The position numbers were made by a program, and so were the translations under genes. This document shows, in pieces, positions 13,983 to 25,200 of a stretch of DNA of 64,000 bases. Where the stretch lies: NCBI GenBank assembly GCA_037903355.1, contig JBAJFE010000026.1, positions 4,836,001 to 4,900,000 on the forward strand, in the 5' to 3' direction. This stretch comes from Trichuris trichiura (taxonomy: Eukaryota; Nematoda; Enoplea; Trichinellida; Trichuridae). Below the pieces are notes generated by a model. That model did not search any database and was not told the DNA's origin. It saw nothing but the letters and a program-made list of their open reading frames with translations. Numbering within the stretch: the first letter of the stretch is position 1; every line of letters starts with the position of its first letter.

Positions 13983-14292
13983 ACGCATAGGTTTGTAGAT
14001 GCAATTTCTTGGTACGGGACCGGGGAGTTTCATGTTAGGTTTCTTTTACGTAAAGTTTGTCCCGTTAGAAAATTCTTAACTTTTCCGGAGCTTTCAGGTC
14101 AAACACGACCCGTCTTCAGCGGTATTAAATGATGTCATCTTATGATGCATATAGTTACGCACATCTTATGATGACATCATTTAATACCGCTGAAGACGGG
14201 TCGTGCTTGACCCGAAAGCTCGGGAAAAATTAAAAATTTTCCAACGGGACAAACTTTCCGTAAAAGAAACCTAACATGTTACGCATAGGTTT
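13983..14292. mobile_element. Fold-back Penelope-type element with 12-bp target duplication
   Basis: Inverted arms run from 14031 to 14278 around a short centre near 14150. The direct repeat ACGCATAGGTTT flanks the unit at 13983-13994 and 14281-14292. A 36-nt tail containing GGTACGGGACCG occurs only on the left. The right arm has CTGAAGA (14190-14196), hairpin GGGTC/GACCC, then GAAA (14214-14217), with the mirror copy in the left arm. GGTACGGGACC is shared with the coding Penelope-like copy at 36445. Confidence 0.8.
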
Positions 14293-15370
14293 AGGATTAA
14301 TAACAACGCAATCATAGGAAGTTGAATCCGTTATAATCATAAGCGCCAACGAACTTATGATTGTACCTACAAAGAACGCAAATTCGGCGTTATTAAAAAT
14401 GAACTACATTCTGTTATGCTTGAGTTCTTCTTCCGCAAAGAAATTTACTTTACATATCCACAGTTTCTGTTTATGCAGCGCATAAAATTGTTTTTTGACT
14501 ATTGCATTCGAGCTTGCGAGTAACGATTAGAAACTACAGTAGTAGGAAGTAGAAAATAAGTGCTGCTGTCGCAAGCCTTTCAGAAAATTTTTCTGCCCTT
14601 GAAAATGGTCAGTGTGACGAAATTGCTCAAACCATATCAAACTGCTTGTTTCTGTTTGTACTTTCATTGTTTATAACTGAAGAAAATTAGTGAGAGAAAA
14701 TAGAATGAAACTACTTGTTTCTGAAATACACAAACAGTTCATCATATTCAAGGTGAAATTCAGATCACTTCACGTAGCTTTTGGCGCAACTGTTCTTTCC
14801 AGAATTGTACTTTAAAAGCTTCACCTACTGTCTTAATAATAAAGGGAAGATTAGCTGTTCATAGACAGGGATGAATTTATTGTTGGCTTGCATGCCTTAA
14901 GCGTAGGTAGTGAAAGTAAAACAGCAAGGCAGGCCAGCACTATCTCCCTGTGAACGTGAAAAATGAAGCATGTGCTCAGGTGGACAGTTGCTCTTTAATA
15001 TTTTCCAGTACACATTTTCGACTAATTCCGCAAGACTGTTCGTCCAGAAAAAGCTAGTCAAGTTAAGCTATCGTTTCTGACCAGTAAGAATGCATTTAAC
15101 TTCTTGCAGTGCTCTCCCATTAGAGTGAAACCGAGGCAAACTGACAGCATCAATTAGCAAGTACCACAGCATAGCAAAGAACTGAACTAGCATAGCAGAA
15201 TCAAATTAGGAATTCTACTGGTAAGATTAGGATTTCCTTTCTGCTTATGAATAAGGGCAGCTTTCAGCTGCCTTTTCCTGCCGTTTTGTACTGTTTAGCT
15301 CAGGACAAAATTATTCGTCATTGATAAAATTGAAACTTACGGAATCATCAGAATTTGATCCATTTTCACT

Positions 15371-15644
15371 CAAAGAAGAAATCTTTTCATGGTAGATCTT
15401 CAGATTCACGGGTTTGGCCTGTTGGATGTATCTGTAAGTAAACGTCAAAGTGCCCTACCAACGGATGGATGAGCAAATTGTTCTGTATTCTCTCTTACAA
15501 TTTGCTCATCCATCCGTTGGTAGGGCACTTTGAAGTTTACTTACAGATACATCCAACAGGCCAAACCCGTGAATCTGAAGATCTACTATGAAACTATTCA
15601 AGCCTGTTAAAAGACATCCTGTCTTTCGAAACAAAGAAGAAATC
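15371..15644. mobile_element. Short fold-back element (internally deleted) with 13-bp target duplication
   Basis: Nearly perfect inverted arms of about 92 nt (15388-15590) surround a 19-nt loop. CAAAGAAGAAATC flanks the unit at 15371-15383 and 15632-15644. The tail with CCTGTTAAAAGACATCCTG is on the right. The arms match those of the elements at 25645 and 33864, but the central ribozyme-like part is missing. Confidence 0.82.
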
Positions 15645-17390
15645 ATTTGAATGTTTTAGATTAACAGAACTGATACACTTCGTCCTTCTGTATTTTAAGG
15701 TTTAATTAAATGTGTATGGTCTGCAGGTTCTCATTTCTTGTTAGTTTTACAATAAACTGTTCTCTGCTCACTGAATGAATATGCAGAATCTCGTCTATTA
15801 CATAACAGCATGTAGCAAACAATACAAACAAGCAGACCAGAAAAAAGTTTACTATGTGAACATCTTTCGCCAGTACATGCTACTGGTTGATAACAAACAT
15901 TACTGCGTAGATGAAAAACGGTCACCAATAAAACAGTGTAGCAAAGAAAAACGAACATAAGACTACCTTGTTCCTGAGTTTCAACGTTGCGTTTATTCAA
16001 AGTTCTATGCAGATCAGCTCTCTATCTAATAATTGGCCCCGCGTCTTAAGAGAGACTTCTTCGTGGTCCAGTGAGTAAATACAGCTTCCCATCAATTGGA
16101 TCACCGCTTGGCAGCTTTGCGAAGGCAACCTGAGACTCTAAACATTCATGCGCTTTGCCTAAGCGCATGCAACCTGCTTGTTGGTGTGATTCTAGATTTT
16201 CAATCGTGCAGTCTGCAGCCTACTCAGACAGAACGTGCAGAACGTTGCTTCTTGCTCAGCAAGAAAGGGAAAGAACTATCTAGAGCAATCATTTTAGCTG
16301 ACAGATGCCTTAAAGTAATTCATATGCCCTGTGATATGCATAATGCTTGCCGTTTCGCTATTTTAAAATTACGAGTGAGTAATAACGGTTCGGCCAACAC
16401 AAAGCGCATGTATTCCACCTAACAGATTATTGATCTTTCAATCATATTCTAATAATCGATACTTTCATCACACACAACATAAAAACTGATATCATATTTT
16501 CACAGCTCAATAAACGCAAAATAATCTCAATTCTAATTCGAACGTCGAGCAGGGAGAAGTCATTTGTGAAGCAAATAAATTCTGAGACATAAGTTAAGAG
16601 CAACCTATATACTAATTTAATTGAATGAAAACATTGAAAACACGTGCCCTTATTGACAGCCACCTCCTCTTGGACAATCATACGAAGTCTGAGCGAGAAT
16701 ATTAAAGATATAGAAGCAGGAAAACTGGACTTTAATTTGGGATCTACAAGTTCAGATTACTGGTGGCACACATTTCATTTCATCAGTCTCCGTTCTATAT
16801 TTAGTGCATTTTTCTGTTCATTGCTAAGATATTTTATAAGCTGAAAAATTCCGTTGCTTAACTTGCGCTTCATTTAACCGATGATCGCTCTTTCCTATCG
16901 ATGACCCACCCCAAGTAAAAATTTCGCACATCAGTCACGTAGACAGTCCAGCTAGGTCAGACCGATAGTTCCTGAACAGTCTGCGCTTTTTTTGCGCTCA
17001 AATTTATGAATGCAGAGTCAAAAGTCGTACAGCGTTATCAGAAAGCAGTTCATCGAAAAAATCAGGCAGCTTTATTTTACCTTAACTGAGTTTCTCTTTT
17101 CTAAACTGCACGCTTGCCATTATTTCTTAGATATACAACTTTGCTGCACTTTTTGGGACTAAAGTGCCAAAGGGGCAACAAAATTTAAGGAAAGGCCATA
17201 AAAAATATCACACAACTAGTGAACTAGTAGGAGCGACGAGCTGCCAGAAAGGTTTCAAAAGATTGATTACGACTTTTAACCTACTGTGCATGAAACTGCA
17301 CGAATAATCGCAAACGGAGAACCACTATCCTTCGAAAGCATAAAATTTCTACACGGGAGCGCAAACTGTCACGAAGTGCAAGAGTTAGTT

Positions 17391-17540
17391 ACGGAAAGAT
17401 CCCGTTAGACTTTTGTTAAAACCCCGAGTTTTCGGGTGATAACCTTTTATCCATCGTCAGTGGCCGAAGTAATGACGACGGGAGAAAGTTTATCATCCAA
17501 AAGATCCAGGTTTTAATGCAGTTCTAACGGGATCCTTTCG
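17391..17540. mobile_element. Fold-back element, 17.4 kb
   Basis: The ends GGAAAGATCCCGTTAGA and TCTAACGGGATCCTTTC are inverted, with imperfect arms. The minus-strand left arm reads CTGACGA (17454-17460), hairpin GGATAA/TTATC, then GAAA (17430-17433). The plus-strand right arm has a weaker GACGACGGG version. No clear target duplication was found, so its membership of the family rests on structure only. Confidence 0.6.
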
Positions 17541-18198
17541 TACATACATCTTGCATTCCATGAAAATTACTTTCTTTATCACTATTAAATGGGTTAGCAA
17601 AAATGATCCTAACCTACCATACGAAGCACTCTAGAACGTAAACATGCATGCAATTCGTAAGCATCTTTGAAACTGCCTTGTTTAATTCGTGTCATACAGA
17701 GTTTGATTACCGATTGATTACTGACTAACAGCAAATGTGTACGCATTGACCAAAACGTCAACAGGACATTTAGGGTTTGAACAGAGAACAGAGTCGTCCT
17801 AGAGAATCATCAGCAAAGGCAACAAATCAGCGTTCACCCAGACGGCTGAGTGATGTGTGTAGACTTTATGTTAACTAGGTCAGGAAGGTTAGCTCTCATT
17901 TGCGCCGTAGGTAATAGCCTGTTGTTTAATGAAGGTCATTTTCTTATTTATTGAAGCACAAAGGCTAGGAGCACTAAACAGTGTCAATACACAGCATGCA
18001 ACTGCTGAGAGATATACTCCGCGGCCTACAAAATTCCCAGGTTTCTCTGATGAAGTCAATATTGGTATGCAGGCCATTTAATTATTCGCTTACTTTCGAA
18101 ACGTTCTTTGACGCTGGTATAGAGCGTCTAATTATTTTTGGCCTTTGAACTAAGTAAACATCTAGAACAGAAAACGTTTTAATTCTCCACTTAACCTA

Positions 18199-18351
18199 CA
18201 GTAGAACCTCCATAAGTTGACCACCCATGGGACCGGGAAAAACTGGTCAACATAAGAGGCTGTGGGTATACTATATTATTAACATGCGGACCAACCAAGT
18301 GGTTGAAATTCGGTCAACTTAAGGAGGTGGTCAACTTCGGAGGTTCTACTG
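18199..18351. mobile_element. Pogo/Tigger-type MITE, copy 2
   Basis: The termini CAGTAGAACCTCCATAAG and GGAGGTTCTACTG are inverted repeats with TA on both sides. At 153 bp it is the shortest of the four copies. It lies between the two genes. Confidence 0.87.
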
Positions 18352-20029
18352 TATTTTGCAGAGGCACGCTAAATTTACTGTTTCGCGCAGATATGCTGTG
18401 CTAAACGCCACACGCGTCGTGCCCGTTCGGTAGTGCTTCAAGTTGTCGTCTTCAAGGCAGCTGCATGCTCAATCTGCGTCAATGGCTGTAATTGCTGTTT
18501 ATTTTACTGACTAAACGGATAACAAACTAAAGCAGTTGCATGAAGTTCGGTTTCCAAGTAACTAACTTCCTATTGAACTAACATGTTAACGGTTGCACTG
18601 ATATATGAACGAGAGTGACGTGACGTGTAATAGAAGTGTCCGTCCAAACTTTACAATATTTTATTCTTAATATTATTTTCATTTTTTTGACGTGGTTTGT
18701 TTATAATTATATTAAACAATGAATACTGAAGCTTAAACATCTGGGTTGTTACCAGATTAAGTTGCTTCAGCACATACTTTACGAACACAGTGTGTTTGAG
18801 CAATATGCATATTTTTATTGATGGCTAAACATCCTTCCGCCGACCTGATACGTTATAATCAATGGGAGCTAATGATTCCTCATCCAAATGAAACTCTATG
18901 GCCCCATTAAAAAGTTGCTGACTCGTGGTATTGCTGTTGAATCAGATTGTTAGATCCTGGTTACCAGTTAGATGACAGAAAAGTTGAAACTCATGTTCTT
19001 TTTCTTGTCCATCACGAAATAAATTTTGCAAAATGAGAGATCAAATATTCAGTCCGTGCCTTAAACTGCAAGGAATTTGAGGCTTGCATTAACTTATTTA
19101 TTAATAAAATTCCGCAGTTGCGTGCTGTGCCGATTTCTCTGTCAGTCAGTAATATCCTTCATCCTCACAGTTACTCTCTCTTGAGCACTACTTAATTGAG
19201 GAAGTTCTTTACTGTTCCTCTACGCGCACGTCCAGTTTTGTCTATTTTTCTTATAATTATGACAGTTTGTAGAGCTCTTACTATGTGCCCCCGGCTTACT
19301 CAGTATTACAGTAATTTCAATTTCTTCCTTACGTTTAGGATAAATGTGCATTCATCATTTGTTTTCCCACATTTCGTGCTTGCAAACTCAGTGAGCAATT
19401 CCATCAAAAGTAAGCTGTTTAAAAGAGACAAGCTGTTGAATGTATTAATAAAAGCATCAAGATTAGATAACAGAGCAGAATGCCCAACTTTGGCGTTAGT
19501 TCCAGAAATTCGACTAAACATAGGCCTACGATCAAAACCTTAAGAACAAGGTTTCGTTTATGAAATCGGATACTAATAATGTTGAACAGTTAGAAAAGTT
19601 AACCTCACAGGCTTGAATAGCAAACAGGAAACTTCAGTGCGATGTCCTGGGAAAGTTGAATAGGGTCAACTCGCGCTGCCCAGTGTGGCGAGTACTAATT
19701 GTGGCAAGTGTTATGCATACAGTGAAAACAATTCCCGCAAGCAAGCTACTTAAAGTTTTCTCGAGGTAAATTTAATGTTTTGCCAGGATGTCTTCTTACT
19801 TTTAAAGATGACAATTTGCTAAGCGTTTATCCTTTTACTGGCACCAAAGTCCAGAAGTTTAAGGTTTAAACCAATTAGGTTAGCCTACTAGTTTGTCCTT
19901 AAGTAGATCTGAATCCTTTCGACCGGTTATGTTCATAACATGTTAACCGAAAACAGGATTATTTCTTCCATAGCTAAGCGGTCAATTCTACGCTCGTATG
20001 TAACAAATGAGAAGCATAGAAAGTTATTA

Positions 20030-20345
20030 GAAGACAGTTCTTGAAAAGTTAAAAAAAGACCGACTCGGAAATAGTGAGGGGAATTGTATCTCAATCTCCT
20101 TCATCGCGATAGCGCACCAGCTCATTCTTCAAGGAATGTGAAATCAGTTCTTCGTGAATTTCGCTTGGAATTTATTTGATGTTAACCCACAGTACGGATT
20201 TTGCCCATCACACTGTTTTCTTTTCTGAAAACAAAATGCATTTGGAAGGAATCCCTTTTGAGTACATGGATGAGGCGGACAGCCCCTGCCTAGATGCTGC
20301 AAGAAATATGACTCAGGATTAAACAGGGACCCTTTACGGACATAG
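20030..20345 (+). mobile_element. Fragment of the same mariner family
   Basis: It reads HRDSAPAHSSRNVKSVLREF and, after shifts, [20 protein letters not shown], matching the C-terminal part of the 34-35 kb mariner. The left end and N-terminal half are missing. The following open frame (20374-20637) is not transposase. Confidence 0.7.
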
Positions 20346-22106
20346 AAATACTGCCTTCAAAATTGCTCAGGGCTTGGTGGAAGGTACGCTAAAAAAGTTA
20401 GGCGCCATGGCAAACGCAATTTGTATTCTTTTTTTGGGAACTTTCGACTATTCTCCGTATGGCTTAGCCGCAGTTGACCAATTAGGGGACGCCAGGAACA
20501 AAGTACACTTTTCGTCTAACGATGAATTCTGTTTTTGTGTTAGCTCATATGTATGGGTTATTAGAACGTTGGCGACTAGTAAACGATTTCGTGGAGGCAC
20601 CTTCGCTGCGCCACATCATTTCTCACATGTGCTATGAAGATCCTGAATAAAAAGATTTGTGCCCAGAAAAGTGCATTATTCATCTATGCTCTTTGGCACT
20701 TGTATGAATTAAGGTATTCTTTAGAATTCGAACATGAATTTTTAGTAGATCCTCATCCACAATCTGCTAACGCTCTTTAAAAGGATTAAAGGAAATCATT
20801 AGTGCACTGGCAGAGACGTTTTCTGTTTGAACCGTTAGTTGTTAAAAACGCAATTTGATCATCGAGAAGCAAACTGATTTCTTATAGTAGCTTACAAAAA
20901 GATCCGTTTGGATGCCTGGGCTTCATCTGTTTCTTCAACTAGCTGCATTAGGAAGTCAATTTTACTATTGCTGAAACATTTCTAAGACTGCGTTTTATGT
21001 GACTGTATGTTGGTTGCTCAGAAGCGGCGGCATCGTTTAAACTCATCGTGCCATATGGCAACTTAGTCTTCCTCATCAGATTTCACCACATCGTCTTCGT
21101 CAAGTGTCTTCATTGCCGTTCTGAAAGATGGTGAATCATTTCCACCATATGAAGGGTATTAGTCAAGCGAGCAACAGTTGAATTATTTGATAATTAAAGA
21201 AGCTCAACTTCCAGGAATGTCTGTACCCTTATTTCTGTTAATTGTATGACCGATTCGTATAAAGAGTGATCCTTCAAGTTTTTGAAATAGATGTTGAGAT
21301 TATATATGATATTAGATGACAGATGAACTTGACAGTTGGAGACATGTTCGACACCTACGGAGGCTTGGACCACTTTGCGGATAGTCGCTGCAGGGTCCTG
21401 TTTCGGTGACCTTTCTCTAGTCTGAACAGGGATTGTCATGTAATGGAAAGGTTCTGGACTCATGAATAGTAAAACTTTTCTGTCTTCTGAAGTTGAAAAT
21501 TGAACAGACGAGTTGTGAAAGCCTCAGGGTAGTCTGTTCAACAAGCATTTTTGCCAAACCAGTTAATCTGTTACACGTTAAAGCCAATGCGAAACTATGC
21601 CATGCGACTGTGAACCTAATAGCTAGCTCCTACTTTGCAAAGAAAATTGCAAAGGTGGAACCAGGTTTTAGTTAACCACCTGTTGCACTTAATTCATCTT
21701 TATTAGTTCATCAGATAAGATACAGGAGCGCGTTCTTAAACTCCCACGATTCCAGGAATTACTTTAACTGTGCAAAAACTATCACAATTCTACCAAAAGT
21801 CGTACGGTGAGATTGAAGCATTCTACATCACAGGCACGTAAAAGCGGTGTAAAACTTAAAACAAGTTGCATCGCTGACATTGGTGCACAGTTTCTTGGCA
21901 CTTGACCAAAGCGATTTGACGCAACTATCACCACTTCAACGCAACGTTCAGTGAATCAATAAATCGGACAGACTAACTACCTGAGGAGAAAATTTTGTGA
22001 TATGAACTCGCTGAAGGGAACAGTCGACAAAAGCCAATGAACAAATACAAGATAAACAGTTCAAGCGGTAACGATGCTTTCAGTTACATTATGTATAACT
22101 GCATAA

Positions 22107-22290
22107 CTAGTCAGTCGAAACGGTCTGACTGGGAGTGAGGATCACCCTACTAATGAAATTAACAATAGCAGAAGCAGGTTGCTCGGGCTCCAGCTCAGCA
22201 AATACATGGCACACGTTCTCTGACTTTGCCACAGATTTGCGAGCCACAAATCCAAAGATCATTGCAGGCATAGAACCAGCTGCTGACCAT
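22107..22290 (-). CDS. tns: Tensin terminal exon (end of PTB domain)
   Basis: It begins after AG at 22291-22292. One base completes Gln of DPENRQ, then [33 protein letters not shown] and [13 protein letters not shown]; the tail TPSQTVSTD ends at TAG (22107-22109). The FGFVAR and HVFAEL segments and the Ala-Ile-Val-Asn-Phe helix are the last strand and helix of the tensin PTB fold. The intron before it is only 53 nt. A possible AATAAA on this strand lies at 21699-21704, about 400 nt past the stop. Confidence 0.92.
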
Positions 22291-25200
22291 CTTGAACATT
22301 GTAGTAATGAAACAATTAAAATTCAATAAACGCTCAAGCTTACTGTCGATTTTCCGGATCAACGCTGCAGTGGGTTATAGTGGGAACAGGGTAATGCCGC
22401 CGAAAGAATTTCTTTCTTGCATTATCCGTGATAGTGATTCCTTGAGATGAAACCTTAAGGTGAACAACAATAGGTTCCAATTCCTTCGTAGCTGCAGTAG
22501 TCAAAGTGACATCAACAGTGCGACGAACCGCTTCGGGACCAGTCAATGACTCTGTTTCGTTAGAAAACAGATACGTGACGTTGCAAGCTGAAGAAAGGCA
22601 ATTTTTCAATCCACTTGATTTCTTAACGGTTACGAATCCGTCCAGTTTACGCCGAGGGCATTTGTCAGAAAAATAAACAAGCTGAATCAAGTTACCTGCT
22701 CCTTGGTCAAGTAGCTGCTGCGCGGTTGTAATTTGCTCAACTGACAACGCTGGATCATATTCAGGCAACAACAGTTTGCATGGAAGGGCTAATGGTGTCA
22801 TTGAGTGCTGATACACAAGAGCTGCCAGACTTCCGAAAATGGGTTCGTTGTTGCAACCCTTAAGCTTGACACCCTTCGCTGTGGTCTCAATCAAAAAGTG
22901 ACGCACGAGTTCAGAGCGATCATCTAAAGAATAAAAACCATCGTAAAAAAGAATAAATGATCGTATGATGGGTATATAACTTCTCAGACAGAGTTATATT
23001 AGCACCAAAAATTAGATACGTAGTTTCTCAGAGTACGCGTGGTTTTGACCTTGGGAACGTTTTGTCCTGGGGACGTTTTGGTATTAGGAAGTTTTGCCCA
23101 GGGAGTTTGCTCAAGAAAGTCTTTGGACTCAGGGACACTTTGATTTGACGAGGTACTACCGCCATCTTTCTAACAAATGCAGCAGCGTACTGGTCTTCAC
23201 CCATATCCGCGGGTTCAACCAAGCTGAAAATGCAAGTTTGCCTCCGAGTTGGGTGGTTTTATGATCCTTAGTTAAAAGCGGACTAAGGATGTAAATGAAA
23301 ATTACTAGAGACGAACAGGCCACGATTTGAATTGCAAACCATTTCAATGTAACGGGATGAAATCATGTATTATTGTTTTCCATTCTTCGTGAGGCGAGTG
23401 AATCGTTATTCCACCCAACTCACTTATGAAACACGAGCAATGCATCCCCTATTCATTTAGCAAGTGCTTTACTTATTAGACCGACTGTTCTTGTACCGCA
23501 GATGTTGTCTACACTTTAGTAAGCCATATTTATAAATCAGACCTTCTATAGACGTGCAAGCAGGCAATGAACAAGTAAACGCTGAGATTCGTTACTATCG
23601 GTGGAAAGCCTTCTGCAGCAAAAATCGCAAATACTGGAGGCGGCCTGTATTTCTTTTATACAAAATTTAAACGTTTTGCTTCCTAGCTGATACAGAAAAT
23701 TGGTTCCTAGTCTACTTACATAAATATACAAATTGTTCTATACTTTGTGCACAGCACTGAATTATAAGCAATAAACCTTGGAACAGATTACCGCATATAT
23801 GGAAGGCCTACTATGTTAAGTGGGCACAGGAATGAAGACATATCTAGCCATGCAAAAGCAAATTGGTTAACTGATAGTCAATCTACCGGCAAGAGTACCG
23901 TCACTAATATCAAATAACATCATTTTTACGCGTTGCTTATGACAAGGTCGTAACTCAGTTTCGACAAGTGTGCGTTCTTTTACGTGGTTAAGGAAACGCG
24001 ACGATGACGTATTAATAGTGAGAGGGGATAGGGAGAAACCAGGACATCATTAGCGCTCTAGATTTCTGCATGAAAGACTGGTTGATGTAGCATTGGGCCG
24101 TCAATCATCGTCGCCTGTCAGGTCATAGGGTGCTGTCTCGTCATAAATGACTCAAGGTCACCGAGGTCATCCCTAACAGTATGCGAGTTTCGATTGCAGA
24201 CTGACAGTTTTCCCTCTTGAACTGGTTATTATGTAAACGAAAAACTTGTAACAGGTCGAATTTTTCAAAGTGTACATTGATTTCTCCCGTTCAAAGTTGC
24301 CAAGAAAACGAGTCAAATAAGTAGAAACCTTTTAGGTCTTGTTCAAGGAGAAAACCAAAATGAAAGTTTGGCGAAGCTTTCGGCTCACACTTAAGCCGTC
24401 ATCAGCGCACGTAGCAGTCGCCATCCAACTAAGTTTTTTCTCTTAGGAGGAGCTCCTACGACTTTCCAAACCATGTCTCCGTCTGTTAGGTCGAACCTTG
24501 ACCTGTCGAGGCTGCACACACATGGCTGGATCAGCTTCTGAGCAGCTGCCTTAGGAGTCATCCTCGGTAGAGGCACAAGGCGGAATCAAGGTTTCTAAGG
24601 CAGGATTCCGCGTCATGGGTTCAGCAACAAAGAGAGACAAAATAATTTAAGTAGATGAATGCATAAATAAAATAAAATGAAAGTGGAAAAGATCGGAAGA
24701 ATAAAAAGCTCCCGAAAAGGGAATACTGTGGGATTTGGGACAGTAGCATAAAAAACAAGTCACCGTAAAGCTGAATGGAAGACAGAAAAAACCTATCGAG
24801 TTATTTAACTGCGCCTTATCTTAATTTATTTATTCCTTCATTGTCTTCATTGTCATTGTCTCTTTAATAATAAGTATCATGTTTTGTACTATCTTATTTC
24901 ATTATTATTACTTTTATGTGTTACTTACATCGCATTTAAACTGACCTCATTTTATTTTTGATTTCATTACCACACATTGGTAAGAAACTTATTTTCAACC
25001 ATGTGAAGTCCGTCTGTTTGTTCAAATACTGCAAAACAGCAGTTCGTTACAAAAATTTAATTCAGCAACTGAATTATACATTCGTATCGAACGAGTCTTT
25101 TTTATCAATTTTGTCCTACATTTTCATCCCGTTGAATTCTAGTTACATCACTTCCTTGTTATTCTTATTCTTACTGTTTATGCCTTGGTTGGTGTGAAGG

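Larger units (their letters stand above)
6808..22106. other. 15-kb intergenic region between convergent genes
   Basis: The GTPBP3-like gene and tensin converge on this interval. It holds three fold-back elements (13995-14280, 15384-15631, 17391-17540), a TA microsatellite (13228-13279), a MITE (18199-18351) and a mariner fragment (about 20030-20345). Open frames up to about 120 codons (8388-8756 minus, 19196-19543 plus, 16096-16422 plus) have no recognisable domain and are probably chance. Confidence 0.6.

Noticed and set aside
20374..20637. 87-codon plus-strand frame considered as transposase
   Set aside because: It follows a mariner fragment but has no transposase motif, and its composition looks random.
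21067..21130. Acceptor-like site and short acidic reading TAMKTLDEDDVVKSDEED on the minus strand, considered as the last tensin exon
   Set aside because: The PTB domain already ends with a natural stop at 22107 in an in-phase exon, so another exon is not needed; at most an alternative end.
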